DNA from: Boesenbergia rotunda
Lineage: Eukaryota > Streptophyta > Magnoliopsida > Zingiberales > Zingiberaceae
DNA: 64,000 bases
Reading direction: 5' to 3'
Assembly (NCBI GenBank): GCA_024364735.1
Contig: JAGFNQ010000839.1
Coordinates: 61,612 to 125,611, forward strand
Positions 44,176 to 55,990 of this stretch are shown piece after piece. Under the pieces are notes generated by a model. It worked only from the letters and a program-made list of their open reading frames with translations. It did not search any database and had not been told where the DNA came from. Within the stretch, counting starts at the first letter, position 1, and the number at the start of each line of letters is the position of its first letter. A program made the position numbers and the translations under genes.

Positions 44176-45225
44176 TTACTTTTGTCAAATTAGGTTAACT
44201 TGTTGTGGAGCTGTAGATCATCATCAATATCATAATAATGATGAACTTGTATATCCTTTCATGATTAACATCGTAATTAAACATATTAGTTTGAATTATT
44301 GCCCAACTAAGAAATAAATTCCCATTTTAATCCATCTTCCATTGAGTTATTCAGGATGGTAAAAATATAATTAGCTCGTCCCCAACCATTGAGCTATTCA
44401 ACACTATTATGAAAGAAGTGGTCAAGTTATAACTTTAATATTTCAAGAATTCCTTGACAATGATTCCATATTTTGGATTTAAAACTGCCATGTGCGAAAA
44501 GAATCTTTAACAAAAGTCAATATGAAAAAGGAAAGTCAAAGTCATTCTTTTGATGAGTAATTGCCATTAAAATAAAAGATATTTCTTCTATAAAGACAAT
44601 GATAATTGTAAAGTCAAAGTCACAAGGCCAGCTTTAATTATTGAGTATTTTATTAAAGGACATTTTAGATTAATTTAGTGTATATATATATAAACTATAA
44701 ATTATTGTAAATTAATTAGTACTTAAAAGTTATTAATTTGTTATCATACTATTTCATTTTAGTTAATTGCAAATCAATCTAAATTGTAACAAAAACACAC
44801 AATCCATCACATGTTTAACTTTGAGATTGAGAAATTTTTATATTTTTAAGGGTTTAAAGATTATTATTTTTACTATAAATAAACTTCCAAATATTTTGTA
44901 TTTATTGTAAGTCAACTTGACATACATGACAAGGTCGTAGAGGCTAATGCATATGTACATTCTTGAGTTGAAGATACTTTGAATGGTTAATTGATATTTT
45001 TTAAATTTTAATTTATTTTAAAATATTATTGTGACGTATTGCTTTACATTTTTATTAAATTTTATTATTTTATTTAATTATTAAGTGTTCATAAAACTTA
45101 ACCTGCGACTTTGACCTTTTGAAGCACATTTGTTGGATTTTTTTTTCTGTAAAAAGAACGTGTATTTAAATGTTTGGATGAGAAACTTCTACAAAATTGG
45201 ATCCATCGACAAAGTTCAATATTTT

Positions 45226-45560
45226 CTAGTCCATTATTTTTTTCTTTCTCTTTTGAATGATTAATTTGGAGGTTAAGTAAGGTCGATATTCAAGTGACCG
45301 ATTCAATCTTATAAAAATATGGTTTTGACTATTTCGGAAACACTTTCTCTTTTGAATGATTAACATGGAAGTTAAGTAAGGTCGATACTCAAGCGATCGA
45401 TTCAATCTCATAAAAATATTTTTTTGATTATCTCGGAAACACTTTCTCTTTTGAATGATTAACATGGAGGTTAAGTAAGGTCGATACTCAAGCGACTGAT
45501 TCAATCTCATAAAAATATTTTTCTGACTACCTCGAAAACACGTTTACCTTCTCTTTTGAA
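45226..45560. repeat. ~99-bp minisatellite, three and a half units
   Basis: Units start at the word TTTCTCTTTTGAATGATT near 45245, 45343 and 45443, with a partial fourth at 45545. The unit is close to a multiple of three, so an open minus-strand frame of 94 codons repeats itself three times; it has no known domain. Many differences sit at third-position-like sites but too few units exist to judge selection. Confidence 0.75.
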
Positions 45561-45935
45561 GCTCGAGATTCAACCAATTTGCAGACAGACACAGACAAGA
45601 TCCTCTATCCCAGAGGATCCCTGTCCCGCTTGTCCGACACTCATCAATGACGCTAATGAGTCGTCCGATTGTCGATCGGACATAATCGATGATTTTTGAT
45701 CGTCGTACCGAATCAAATGATATCTTAGAAAAACGATGAACCGATTGAAATCACTACAATTGCAATCTCATTGGATTTTATCCCAGAGTATAATTTTGTT
45801 CGGGACGATAACCAGAAGTTGTCGATGATGTCCGATCGACTATCGGACAACTTACCGATCGTCGCCGAGAGAGGATCTGCCCTTCCTAATTTAATCCCCG
45901 GCTACGGGCTATAGTTTGATTATAGAGTTTTTCCT

Positions 45936-45960
45936 CACACACACACACACACACACACAC
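45936..45960 (+). repeat. (CA)n microsatellite
   Basis: Twelve and a half CA units, just upstream of the GC-rich block that may be the leader exon of the SecE-type gene. Confidence 0.9.
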
Positions 45961-46102
45961 TTCGTTAGGGCCCTAGCAGCACGCTCCGCCCCCTCTCAGC
46001 TGCCGGACGCACGATCTCCTCTGCCTCCTGATCTACCTCCCTCACAACCTGATGCTTCTCTGCCTCCGTTCCTTCGTTGCGAGCATCCCTCTCTGCTGCT
46101 AG
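45961..46102 (+). other. Possible 5' leader exon of the SecE-type gene
   Basis: A GC-rich, CT-rich island in AT-rich surroundings that ends at a good donor, CTGCTAG|GTACGC (46103). It has no usable ATG in a frame that would continue into the next exon, so if it is an exon it is probably untranslated. The first clear coding exon is 47165-47278. This is inference from composition and the splice donor. Confidence 0.35.
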
Positions 46103-47164
46103 GTACGCGGACGAAGGCCCTACGAAGCGAGGAGAAATCTTGGACGCTTGCAGCCTCAAAGTACGCCATCGTTCGCCAATCCCTACCAGCTTCTCATTGT
46201 TGAAAATAATTAACGTATCTTCATTGTCATGTGCCATTGTTCATGAAAAAATTTGACACTATTGATAGAAAAGTAAGATAAAGATATCGTTTTGCGCGAT
46301 TAATAACTACATACATGCTCGAATTGTTTAGCATCGAACCAAATTGTACCTAAATCCATATCGCTACCTTACGGAACGGAGACGAAAGCGAAATAACATA
46401 TGCGACATATGTCTTCTAAATCCCGAGATATCTAATGTTTACTGCATTGCACGGATTAGAAGTTGCTTATAAGGTTAGGGCTTCCCTTCCCCTATTTTAT
46501 ACTAATCTAGCCTTTCTTATATCATCACTCTAAAAGGATGGATTAGATGAAAGGTTCAAAAGAATAATTCTTAGGGTGATACGGATAAACACCCAATTGA
46601 GAGGAACAATTTAATTGACATCTTAGGATTTTTTTTCCAGAATGTCGTACTTTAATCTCATAGCAAAACAAAATAAATTTCATTCTGCTTAAAGATACAG
46701 CATTTCCATGTCTGCATCTTTCGGTGCATTGCATTGGAAGTTTTAAATTATGTTACCAGTGAAGTATAGGAAAAGTAATGATTGACTCATTTTGGATTGA
46801 AGAAGCTCATTTTCCATGAACTTGTATAAATTACAGCATCAATGGTACTAAATTACGAGTCGTCAGTTAATATACATGGTTGCATCAAACATATTCAATT
46901 CTGTAAAGCTGCTTGTCTTTTCCCCCTTTTTTACGTTGTTTGTTGGACTTTTGGTGCTTTGGTATTTGTTCCATTTTTCATGAATGATAAACTATTTACA
47001 TCCACCACTCTAGTATAATATCTCATTTTTTAAAATTGTTTTGTTTTGACTATCATAAAAAGAAGATGGCAATTGCTGGTGGCATCGCACCTCATTCAGG
47101 TTTTGGTCTGCACTGCCTACTAGTTATTGTTCATATTGTTCATGAAATGCATGATTGAATACTT

Positions 47165-50100
47165 ATGCTTTATGAATATCTTACTTCTGTAGCATGTCAT
47201 TCTCCTTCTAGTCCACTTTTGTTCAAGCCTTCCACTGTGTCAATTCCAATCTACCAGCTGTGGAAGACCTCTTCATTTGTTAAGTTCTTTTGCAATCTAT
47301 CTTGTACACGTTTAAATGAATGGTTGTTGGTGTTATGTTTTTTATTTTTATTATATTCTTTATTTAATAGAACATTGGACAAGCTATGATAAAATCAGTT
47401 TTGGGTTCTAAGCTCATATGTGCATCATTAAGAAGTAATGGCCATCCTAGATTATCTTATGGAGGTGATTTTGACAATGAACCATTTTGGAAGACTATGG
47501 TGAAGGATATTGCACGGTAAGTGTTTTTTTTTTAAATGAGCTACTCTCAGATAACTAAGTTTGTGGAAGTTACTGTGCTGTCTGCTTGTTATATAGGAGT
47601 TTGAAATCTGTAGCAGTATTCTTAGCTGAACAGCCTAGTCAGATAAAGTACATAGAATGGCCAACATTCCAAAGCACGGTATGTATACCTGAGAATACTA
47701 GCAGACAAAATTATTCTTGGCTATATGAACTTAATATCTTTAAATTAGTTTCTTGGTTTTACACTCTAGGCATCATTATACATGAATTACTACTTTTGCA
47801 CTGGTTAATTCCACTATGAGATGACAATTGATCCCATTGACCTAACAAACTAAACATTTCTAATTTGCTATAAATTTTAAATAGCACGATATACCAAATT
47901 GGATTTTGCATTTTCTTCGGCTTGTGTCATGTCATGGTTTTAATACTCTGCAAGATAATTTATGTATCTTTTAAGAGCGGTGTCGCCTCAGTTTATTTTC
48001 CATCCATGGGTTAGGCATCTGGACGCCACATACAATCTTTGCATGAATTATGCATATGTTTTTTTTTAGAAGAAAAAAACTATGTTAGAAGGGGGGCTAT
48101 ACCTTACCTTCTAATATAGTATTACACAGCCTTTGACAGAATTTTACAAGTATTGTAATAGAATGAAAAGAGAAACCAACTGTCATATCTACATCTATAC
48201 TTTCCAGCTAGTTTCTTATTATCCCAGCCGAGTTAGAGCATCTTCCTTTCCCATCCAGCAAAAATGTTTCTCTGGGAGAAGCCGAGTTAGAGCATCTCAA
48301 CAAAAATCTGCATTTCAATTCCCAGCCCCATCAAATCACAGCAATTTTAAATTCCAGAAACCTTTACATTAGCATTATATCAGAAACTGATCTGATACAT
48401 CAATATCAACATTATGTAGCTCCTTTGGCACACAGATGAAAGTCCACCTTAACAGTCTTCTTGATCTGATCCTCCATTGATTTAAAAATGCCATTCAATC
48501 AGCACATTTCCAGATTTATATATTTTGTAACTCTCCACAGTTTTGATACACGATCTGCAACAAACTGCAAACTTCATAAAAAACATTCAGCCTATATTAT
48601 TCACTGTAAGTATCCCTCTCCTTGGATTTCTGTCACTACATATTATCATACAGCAGCCATTCAAAATTTTTATCCACTTCAGAGCAACTTCTCCAGAACT
48701 AATTCAGAAACCCAGCAAACATACCGATTACATATTGATACTGCAAACCTTCATCATGCCATCAATCTTTTTTACAGCAATGTTGTGAACCAGAAATCCA
48801 TCATGCATTGTAAGAATACCAGCAATAAAGATCAGAGCATCTTTAAATTCATTAACCACCAATGTAAATATCCCTCTCCTTGAATTTCTGACAATTCATA
48901 TTATCATACAACTGCCATTCAAATTCTGCATCCTCTTCAGAGCAACTATACCAGAGCTAATTCAGTAACCCAACACAAACATACCGATTACATATTGATA
49001 CTGTAAACCAACCATATAACACACTCAGCACGCAAGCACTCAGCCATCATCAGTCAACCAGGTGCTTTATAAGACAGCTAGCACCCAGATCAACAGCAAG
49101 ACATCATAGTATCAGTCCATTTTACAGCAATGCTGTAAACCAGAAATCCATCATACTTTATAAAATACCAGCAATAAAGATCAGTGCACCTTTAAAGTCA
49201 AGTGACCACCAATGTAAGTATCCCTATCCTTGAATTTCGATTACATATTGATACTTATTAGCAGCATTTTCAGCCTCTGATATGTACAGCAAGAAACCCT
49301 CTAAGTTTCTGATTGCCATAAGACCTCCCGAATAATGACAGTATTATCATCAGTTAACTAGAGAACTATCCCCACTGCATTATAGGTGACCAGAAAACCA
49401 GCAATAGAAGATCATAGCTTTTCTGCTATTTTATGAAATTGACTTACGGGCCAGTCTAATATATGGCAATCCCAATTTATCAACCTTGCAGATACCATAT
49501 AGGAGCTTATCCACCTTCCATTCCGTTAAAATTCTTTCTCCATCACAACCAAAAGCTTGATTTGCAAGATAATCCGCAGCTGCATTTGCTTCTCTGTAGA
49601 CATGCGTATAAACTACTTTATACCTCATGATTAATTGTCTAATTTTTAACACAATCTTTCGAAATTCCCATCCTACCATCGAAGACTTAATAATCTTCAA
49701 GGCAACCAAAGAATCGGATTCAAGCCAAACTGGCCAGAAATTGTAAGCTACACACATCTCTAATCCAGAAAGTATTGTCACCAATTCTGCCATTATGTTA
49801 GTGTTTATTCCTAGGGTACATATTTAGCCATAATGAATTGACCTGCATGGTCCCTAATAATTGCTCCATACGATGCTACACCTGGATTACCCTTTGAACA
49901 TCCATCCGTATTCAATTTGAAACCTCCCAGCCTTGGCTTTTTCCAATACACCACTGAGATTATACTTCTAATGTTTATATTGAATTTCATCCCCCAAGCT
50001 ATAGCTACCGATATGTAACCTTTCCAATGCTTTCTCTTAATAATTCTTGCAGCTCTCCCCATATGAAGGTAATGTATAATGTTTTTACAAATCTTTTGCA

Positions 50101-53100
50101 CCTCCATTTTGATTTCACGGTGCTTGGCATCATTCCTAGCAGTCCACAAATACCATAATATTAGAAAAGGAACTACCTCCCTGATATGTCCTCCTTTCAA
50201 CTCCTCCTTTCAACTAGTTTTGACCAATCTTCCAAGCCTCCAAAGGGAGATGTCTGCACAATGTGAAGATATTAGCAAAATAAGACCACACCTCCTTTGC
50301 AATTGGTCCAGTGAAGAATAAATGGTCCCATGACTCCATTGAGTTGCAGCATTGACATTTAGAGACTAAATGAATTCCTCTTTGTTGTAAGATAGTATCC
50401 ACAGGAAGTCTTTGTTTCATAAAGCGCCATACAAAAATAGAGATGTTTGGAGAAAGAATACCACTCCAAATTGCAGCCTTGATCGGGTCCATTGACTGAA
50501 CTTGTCGGGTGCTATTCCAAGCTGACTTTAAAGAGAAACTACCATCCATCGAAGGCTTCCATACAATCTGATCCAGTTCCTCCCGTTGTGTAGGGGTTTT
50601 GATTACTTCTAAGACTAAGTGCTCTGGTAATAAAGGCCCGAGTTGATGCAATTTCCAGTCACCATTATCCAGGAAATCTGCTATCAATATATCAGGCTTT
50701 CCGGACAAGGTGCAGGTCTGGTATAATGGCCCACTGTCCAGCCAATTATCAAACCAGAAATTAAGTTTACCCTCTCCCAAAATCCAGCCAACATTTGGCT
50801 CTGCTAAACTGCGAATTTTAGACATCCTGCGCCAGCATGAAGATGAATTACTTTTTACAGGGACAATAGCTGGATGCATCTTCCTGCAATACATCTTTTT
50901 AAGGTAAGTTGCCCATGGAGTGGCTTGTTCTCTAAATCTGTACCATAACTTGACTGCCATTGCTGTACTAAATTCTGCCGAACTCCTCACTCCTAGGCCC
51001 CCTCCAATTTCGGTTGACAGACCTCCTTCCAAGCTACCCAATGGATTTTCCTATTTGAATCCGATGAGCTCCAGAAAAAATTCGCAAAGATCATCTCCAA
51101 TTTATGAAGTAAAGATAAGGGAGGAAGGAGTACTTGTAATAAGTACAGTGGCATAGAGCTCAAAACACTTTGGATCAAAAGAAGCCGACCACCATGTGAA
51201 AGCTTTGATAAATTCCAGCCAAGTAACTTCTTTCTTATTTTATCTAGTAAGGGCAGATAGTATGCCGTCTTTTTGTTGCCATTAAAGATGGGAGTTCCCA
51301 AGTAGCTTATTGGCCAGGTCCCTTCTGCAAATCCAGTAATACCAGTAATTAAATTCCTGCGTGTATCTGTAATACTTCTTGATGAATAAACCAAACTCTT
51401 CCCTGCATTTATAGCTTGCCCCGATTGTACCTCATAGGAACTGAGAAAGGCCTTAATCCTCTTAACACAATCAATAGATCCATTCATGAAGATCATAATA
51501 TCATCCGCGTAAGCTAAGTGGGAGACTTTCATGTCACAGCTCGTGGCAAACCACATTTTAGGATTTTTAGTAAATAGCTCTTCCAATCCTCTGGAAAAAA
51601 ACTCCGCAGCTATAATAAACAGAAAAGGGGAGATAAGATCTCCCTGTCTAAGCCCTCTTTTTGCTTGGAAGAAACCCGAGAGATGGCCATTTATGCGAAC
51701 AAAAAACCAACAATGAGCAACACATCCCCTAATGAGATTGATAAAAGAATTTGAAAAACCAAAGGCTGCCATTATTCTAAAGAGCAGACTCCACTGAATT
51801 CGATCAAAAGCTTTAGCCATATCCAACTTCAGAATCAAATTCCCCCCTCGCGCATGGAAGTTAAGCTTGTGATTTAATTCTTGAGCTAGTAGAATGTTAT
51901 CTGAGATCAGCCTTCCCTCCACAAAACCACTCTGCGTCGGGGATATTATCTTGGTTAGAATCCTTCTCAGCCTATTTGCCAGCAACTTAGAAATAACTTT
52001 ATAAGAAACATTGCAAAGGCTAATAGGTCTGAAATTTTGCCAACTTTGTCCATTTTCGACTTTTGGTATCAATACAATAGTTGTAGCATTCATTCCCTTT
52101 GGCAGAGACCCTCCTTTGAAGTAATCTACCACCGCTTGGTATACATCTTCTTTGATAATATCCCAACATGAGACAAAAAAAAGCTGAAAAACCATCTGGC
52201 CCAGCTGCACTATCCTGATCCATTTCTCCTATGACTTGCTTTATTTCCTCCATGGATGGTAACACTGTCAAAGCTTCATTCTCCATGGTGTTGATCAACA
52301 ATGGAATATGACTCAGATCTGCCATATCACCATTAAAACTATCGCCTGTTAGCATATTTTCAAAATATTTAGCTCCCGAAGCTCTAATTTGCTCCTGCTC
52401 TTCTAAACAGGACCCTTCATCCCATATCCTAAAAATTTTGTTGGCCATCTTCCTTGTTTGTACCAAGTTATGAAAAAATTTTGTATTTCTCTCCCCTTCT
52501 TTCATCCATTTAACTGCTGCCCGCTGCCTCCAAAATCTTCTTCCATTTGCAGAGTTTTGAAAAGGTGTGCTTGACACTTATTTCTATTGCTTTTATTCTC
52601 TTCGGTTGGTTCCAAATCAAACTTTTTCTCTGCCTCTGAAAACTGATCCTCTGCCCTCTGAATATTATCTTGAATGTTCCCAAAAACCTCTTTGTTCCAC
52701 CACTTCAGATGATTTTTAAGCCTTTTCAGTTTGATTTGCAATTTCAGCAGCCCAGAACCATAACTAGGCAGATCCCAGTTTAATCTCACTGTTTGCATAA
52801 AACGATGATGTCTTGTCCACATTCTTTGGAACCTGAAAGAGGCTATAGGTTTCTCAAAGCTTGGAAAAGAGATCAACAGGGGACAATGATCAGAAGCTGC
52901 TCGACTTAGATGCTCGGACTTCCCCAGATGGTAATCTTAATGTGGCCGATTTACCTTCTTTTGCTATCAGTTTCGCTACAGCACCTACTGCTCTAGCTAA
53001 TTGTCCACCCTTTCCAAGTGTAATTTCTATGTTATGTATGGCCGTGCCTAAGGGCATATCGGTTGAAGTGGATTCTTCTTTTTTATCAATAAAAACCCTT

Positions 53101-54706
53101 TCCCAAACTGTACAAGCTTCTTCCAAAGCATACGGCTTTCTAGATCATATGTTGTGAAGACAACTGTCCTAGAAATTAGGTCAATAGGCATCTGAGTTAA
53201 CTCTGGTTGGTAATTCACTGGGACCAAGGTGATTGTATTTATGGGCTGTAAAATTGTTTCACAAGCTATATAGTCCAAATCTTTGGATTGCCTAATGGAC
53301 ATATGGTGTATTTCAGATAAGACCCTTGGATAAATTTCATAATTTTAGATAGGTGTCTTACTGAAAACATAACCTGAGTATTAGGTTGCTTTGAGCTTCA
53401 TTATCGAGAAGATAATATGCAGACATTTTGAGAACATTGAAATAAAATAGATTGCTAGTTTCAGTGACATGAAGACGTTTTTCCATGCCAATTCTAGTAT
53501 AAACTGCTGGCAATTGTTTACATAAGTTTAACTTTTGTGAGAAAAAAAACTGTTAATTTTATTTGTCTTTCTGAAATTGAACTTGTGAATTAAAAGTTGA
53601 AATATGTTGCATGTGTAGCCATACTGTTTTCCATTTAGAGAAGCTTAAACTTCCCTCCTTATTGTAGCTGCATTTCCTAGAGTGAATCAATTATAAGAAT
53701 TCCGTGAAGGTTCAGTGTTATATTAGTGTATTGGGTATGTATCTACGTGCTTGTTTTAAGGAAAAGAAAGCAGCTAACTACAAATAAATATTAGTGGCTA
53801 AGATATTGGATGGCAATCAGATTAAAATTTAAACTTAGTTGAGACTTAAAAACTTTTGTTAAAGGTTAAGTTGATGAGGATACCTAATATGAAATGCCAT
53901 ATTTGGTGATGATGAAAACACATCCATCACTCATTCTCTTTGAAGTTCTAAGCAGAAATGGTGCCACTTCGTTGAAGGCTTTTGTGAAGGTTGCTAACAT
54001 GGAGCATAAAGTGTTTTGGGGCTTTAAGAAATGTGGTTCAAAAGTTCTTTGGCTTCACAAAAAAGATAGCATGCCCCAAAAATATCTATCATGAAGAGTA
54101 TAGCAAATGATTGGAGAAGTTGCTAGGGAATATGAAAAATTTGCTTGGAGCATGCATGATGCTGAATTCAGTATAGCTTCTTATATAAGGACTGGCTACA
54201 TTAGAGAGATAATGGCAGATTGTAGCAGAGAATGGTACAAGTCGTGGTTGTTCAAGCGCAGTTATGGCATTTGAATGGCATGTAGCATCAGAAATAGGTA
54301 TTGGTTGCAACACTTGATACAATTCAAAGCTTTGTGAAAATGTGGATAAGTGGTGCTGGAATTTTGGTTTGATGAGAAGCATCTGAGTCATCATGTTAAT
54401 TTAGGTTTATCTTTCAGGAGTGTTTTTGCATCTTCTGGTTTCATAGTCCACATGTTTCTTCAGTATTAACTCTAATGAGCCAAAGCTGCTGGTCTTACAA
54501 ATCTGCTGTTTTCTTTTTTAAACTTTTTACGCTAGAAAAATTATGAATGTGAGTTATTCTAGAACTTCATTGTTTTTGTTTTTTATCTTCAGTTGAGGAC
54601 TGCTATGCTTACCCTTGTTCTTGTGGCTGTGCTCATTGTTGCTCTATCTTCTGTTGACTCGTGTCTCTCTTATATTTTGGCCCTGCTGCTCAGAAGAGCT
54701 GCCTAG
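47165..54706 (+). CDS. SECE2: SecE-type protein translocase subunit, probably plastid envelope SECE2
   Basis: Four coding exons: 47165-47278, 47371-47516, 47597-47678 and 54593-54706, all with GT/AG borders, total 151 residues. The N-terminus is Ser/Pro-rich (HSPSSPLLFKPSTVSIP) and may be a plastid transit peptide. The C-terminus has the SecE signature: F-L-A-E-Q-P-S, Y-I-E-W-P-T-F, then one long hydrophobic helix (LTLVLVAVLIVALSSVDS) ending in L-L-R-R. SecE with SecY forms the protein channel; plants have a thylakoid SECE1 and an envelope SECE2. The short length and absence of a long acidic domain favour SECE2 (from memory). The start is the first ATG in frame, but an upstream spliced start is possible. 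A 3' UTR intron (54714 to about 55003) seems present. The last intron is 6.9 kb and holds a LINE. Confidence 0.7.
48059..52913 (-). mobile_element. 5'-truncated L1-type LINE in the last SECE2 intron
   Basis: Minus-strand ORF2 remains with several frame changes. Order: end of the endonuclease (S-D-H-C-P-L-L near 52890), linker, reverse transcriptase (52210-51000; NFRPISLCNVSYKVISK, RGLRQGDLISPFLF, AYADD), zf-RVT-type region (about 50530-50270), then an RNase H domain (NTDGCSKGNPG, ESDSL, YREANAAADYLANQA; 50000-49440). Plant L1 elements carry this RNase H. Between 49811 and 49793 a one-base slip splits RNase H. The 3' part (49430-48068) is non-coding with internal repeats. A T9 run at 48059-48067 may be the poly-A end. 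It lies antisense to SECE2. Upstream it is joined to plastid DNA. Confidence 0.82.
48595..49260. repeat. Direct repeats in the LINE 3' region
   Basis: The segment AAGTATCCCTCTCCTTGGATTTCTG... recurs at about 48607, 48863 and 49217. It is followed each time by related words such as CATACCGATTACATATTGATACT and CCAGAAATCCATCAT. Spacing is irregular, so these are diverged duplications rather than a clean satellite. Confidence 0.65.
52914..53160 (-). pseudogene. rpl2: Plastid-derived fragment: rpl2 intron end plus start of exon 2
   Basis: Minus strand. About 53075-52914 reads T-D-M-P-L-G-T-A-I-H-N-I-E-I-T, then GGQLARAVGAVAKLIAKEG and LPSGEVR. This is the start of exon 2 of plastid ribosomal protein L2. 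Immediately before it come the bases expected at the end of the rpl2 group II intron, including a domain-V-like hairpin (AGCCGTATGC...GCTTGTACAG, about 53140-53100). So the piece derives from unspliced plastid sequence. It stops abruptly at about 52913, where LINE sequence begins, with CGAG shared by both sides. The far edge beyond 53160 is unclear. It is not functional here. Confidence 0.75.
53161..54592 (+). other. Right part of the last SECE2 intron
   Basis: AT-rich intron DNA up to the acceptor TTATCTTCAG at 54592. No exon, repeat family or RNA gene is recognised. A minus-strand frame at 53048-53302 runs across the plastid intron tail and has no known domain. Confidence 0.5.
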
Positions 54707-55990
54707 TTACAGGTATTTGCGATCATTATACTTTTTTTTACTTCACCTTGTCTACCTATGTATTTCTACACACCACCCAAAAATTAGTCGTGAGGTTCTT
54801 GGATCAATGTTTCTGTTGCCTCTTTAACATACTGATGACGCTTTAACACTTGGATAACCACAAATTGGATTCAAACAATTGCATTTTGTTGGCCTTGCCA
54901 TGGTTCTAAAACATACCTGTATAAATTTTGTGGAAGAATATGCTTAAATCTACCTGGACATGATTTTGTTGATTATTGTCATCTAAATGTCTCTGCATTG
55001 CAGAACTTTCCTATGCCATCGACATCAGAGACTTGGTAACGATGATGCAGTTTCTAGTCGTGGAGCGTGAAACAAGCAAAATGTAATGCTCAAATCTTAA
55101 GAGGTCAAATGGCGAAGTTTCTGTGACAACTGAATCCTGTTCAGTACTTGGTGATTAGTTCTTCTGCCATTAGATTTTTGGATACCATTGAGTTACTCGT
55201 TGAATTAGCATAATTCAATGGTCGTGCAATGCATAGTTATAACGACCGGACTGATCCAGCAGTCAAACTAGAAAAATTGTAACTGAATTGCTGGATTGGT
55301 TTTGCTGTATATCTTTAGACGACATTTTCTTCCATAACTCGTGCAATTTTCTTTCGAGCCAACTGAAATTCTTGTAGTTTAAGTTTGTCGTGCAAAGTAT
55401 TTGTGGAGATTTCCAATCCATTTGGCACCAGTACTAATTTGTGGTCTTTCAGGCATAGCATCTTTATCTTATGTCGAGCATTAAACAATACTAAGAAGAA
55501 TTCCATCCAAACTGAAGTGGATAGAGAAGATGTATATGAAAAGAAATCTTCAAAACCTCAAACTTACCTAAGAACGTTCTCTAATTCCAATTGGTGAGTT
55601 AGCTATGAAATTATATCTTAAATGCTACCTCTAAACCCTAAAGACATCCCTTCTTGTCATCTTGCGGGAAGGGAACTTACATGCCAATCGCACCCAACAT
55701 GAAGGTAATTGAAGTAGTTGAGCAGGCCTGATGTAACAACTTCAATATACAGCGGAACAATATTTTATATGATGAAGTATTTTTTTTTGTTTGATAATTT
55801 GTATCTGATTCTTATTATCCGATTAATTCTGGAGGTGTCCCGCGAAGTTCCCATTAAACTCTTTCCCATGATTTGAGTATTCAAATCTTCTTCTGCCAAG
55901 AAGTGAATAACTAATAATATCTACTTCTCTATCTGCTTGTCTGTGGTCCAAGAACAAGAACAGGTGCGTTTCATTGTGATGGGCAGCTTA
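54707..55990. other. 3' UTR of SECE2 and intergenic DNA
   Basis: 54707-54713 and about 55004-55080 look like spliced 3' UTR (donor ACAG|GTATTT, acceptor TTGCAG). A minus-strand stretch at 55315-55520 (ending ...K-I-A-R-V-M-E-E-N-V-V, preceded by a possible acceptor TCCACTTCAG) could be an exon of an unknown gene or a fragment; the evidence is weak. Confidence 0.4.

Larger units (their letters stand above)
42786..45225. other. Intergenic DNA between the HHO and SecE-type genes
   Basis: AT-rich and without a gene. It contains a near-duplicated segment (AATTAATAAAGATGTGACACAATTTGCAT, about 43215 and 43285), a MITE (43451-43656) and a SINE-like insertion (44004-44175). Apparent frames at 43612-44317 are incidental. 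Confidence 0.5.

Noticed and set aside
48053..53155. Target duplication of the LINE from CATATGTT at both sides
   Set aside because: The shared word is only eight bases, offset from the expected edges, and the right edge is the plastid piece; not strong enough to call.
53048..53302. Minus-strand frame of 84 codons upstream of the rpl2 piece
   Set aside because: It reads through the group II intron end of the plastid fragment; it is not a gene.
55315..55506. Minus-strand frame of 63 codons with exon-like look
   Set aside because: A possible acceptor precedes it and codon use looks plausible, but there is no partner exon or recognised domain; left as a note in the intergenic entry.
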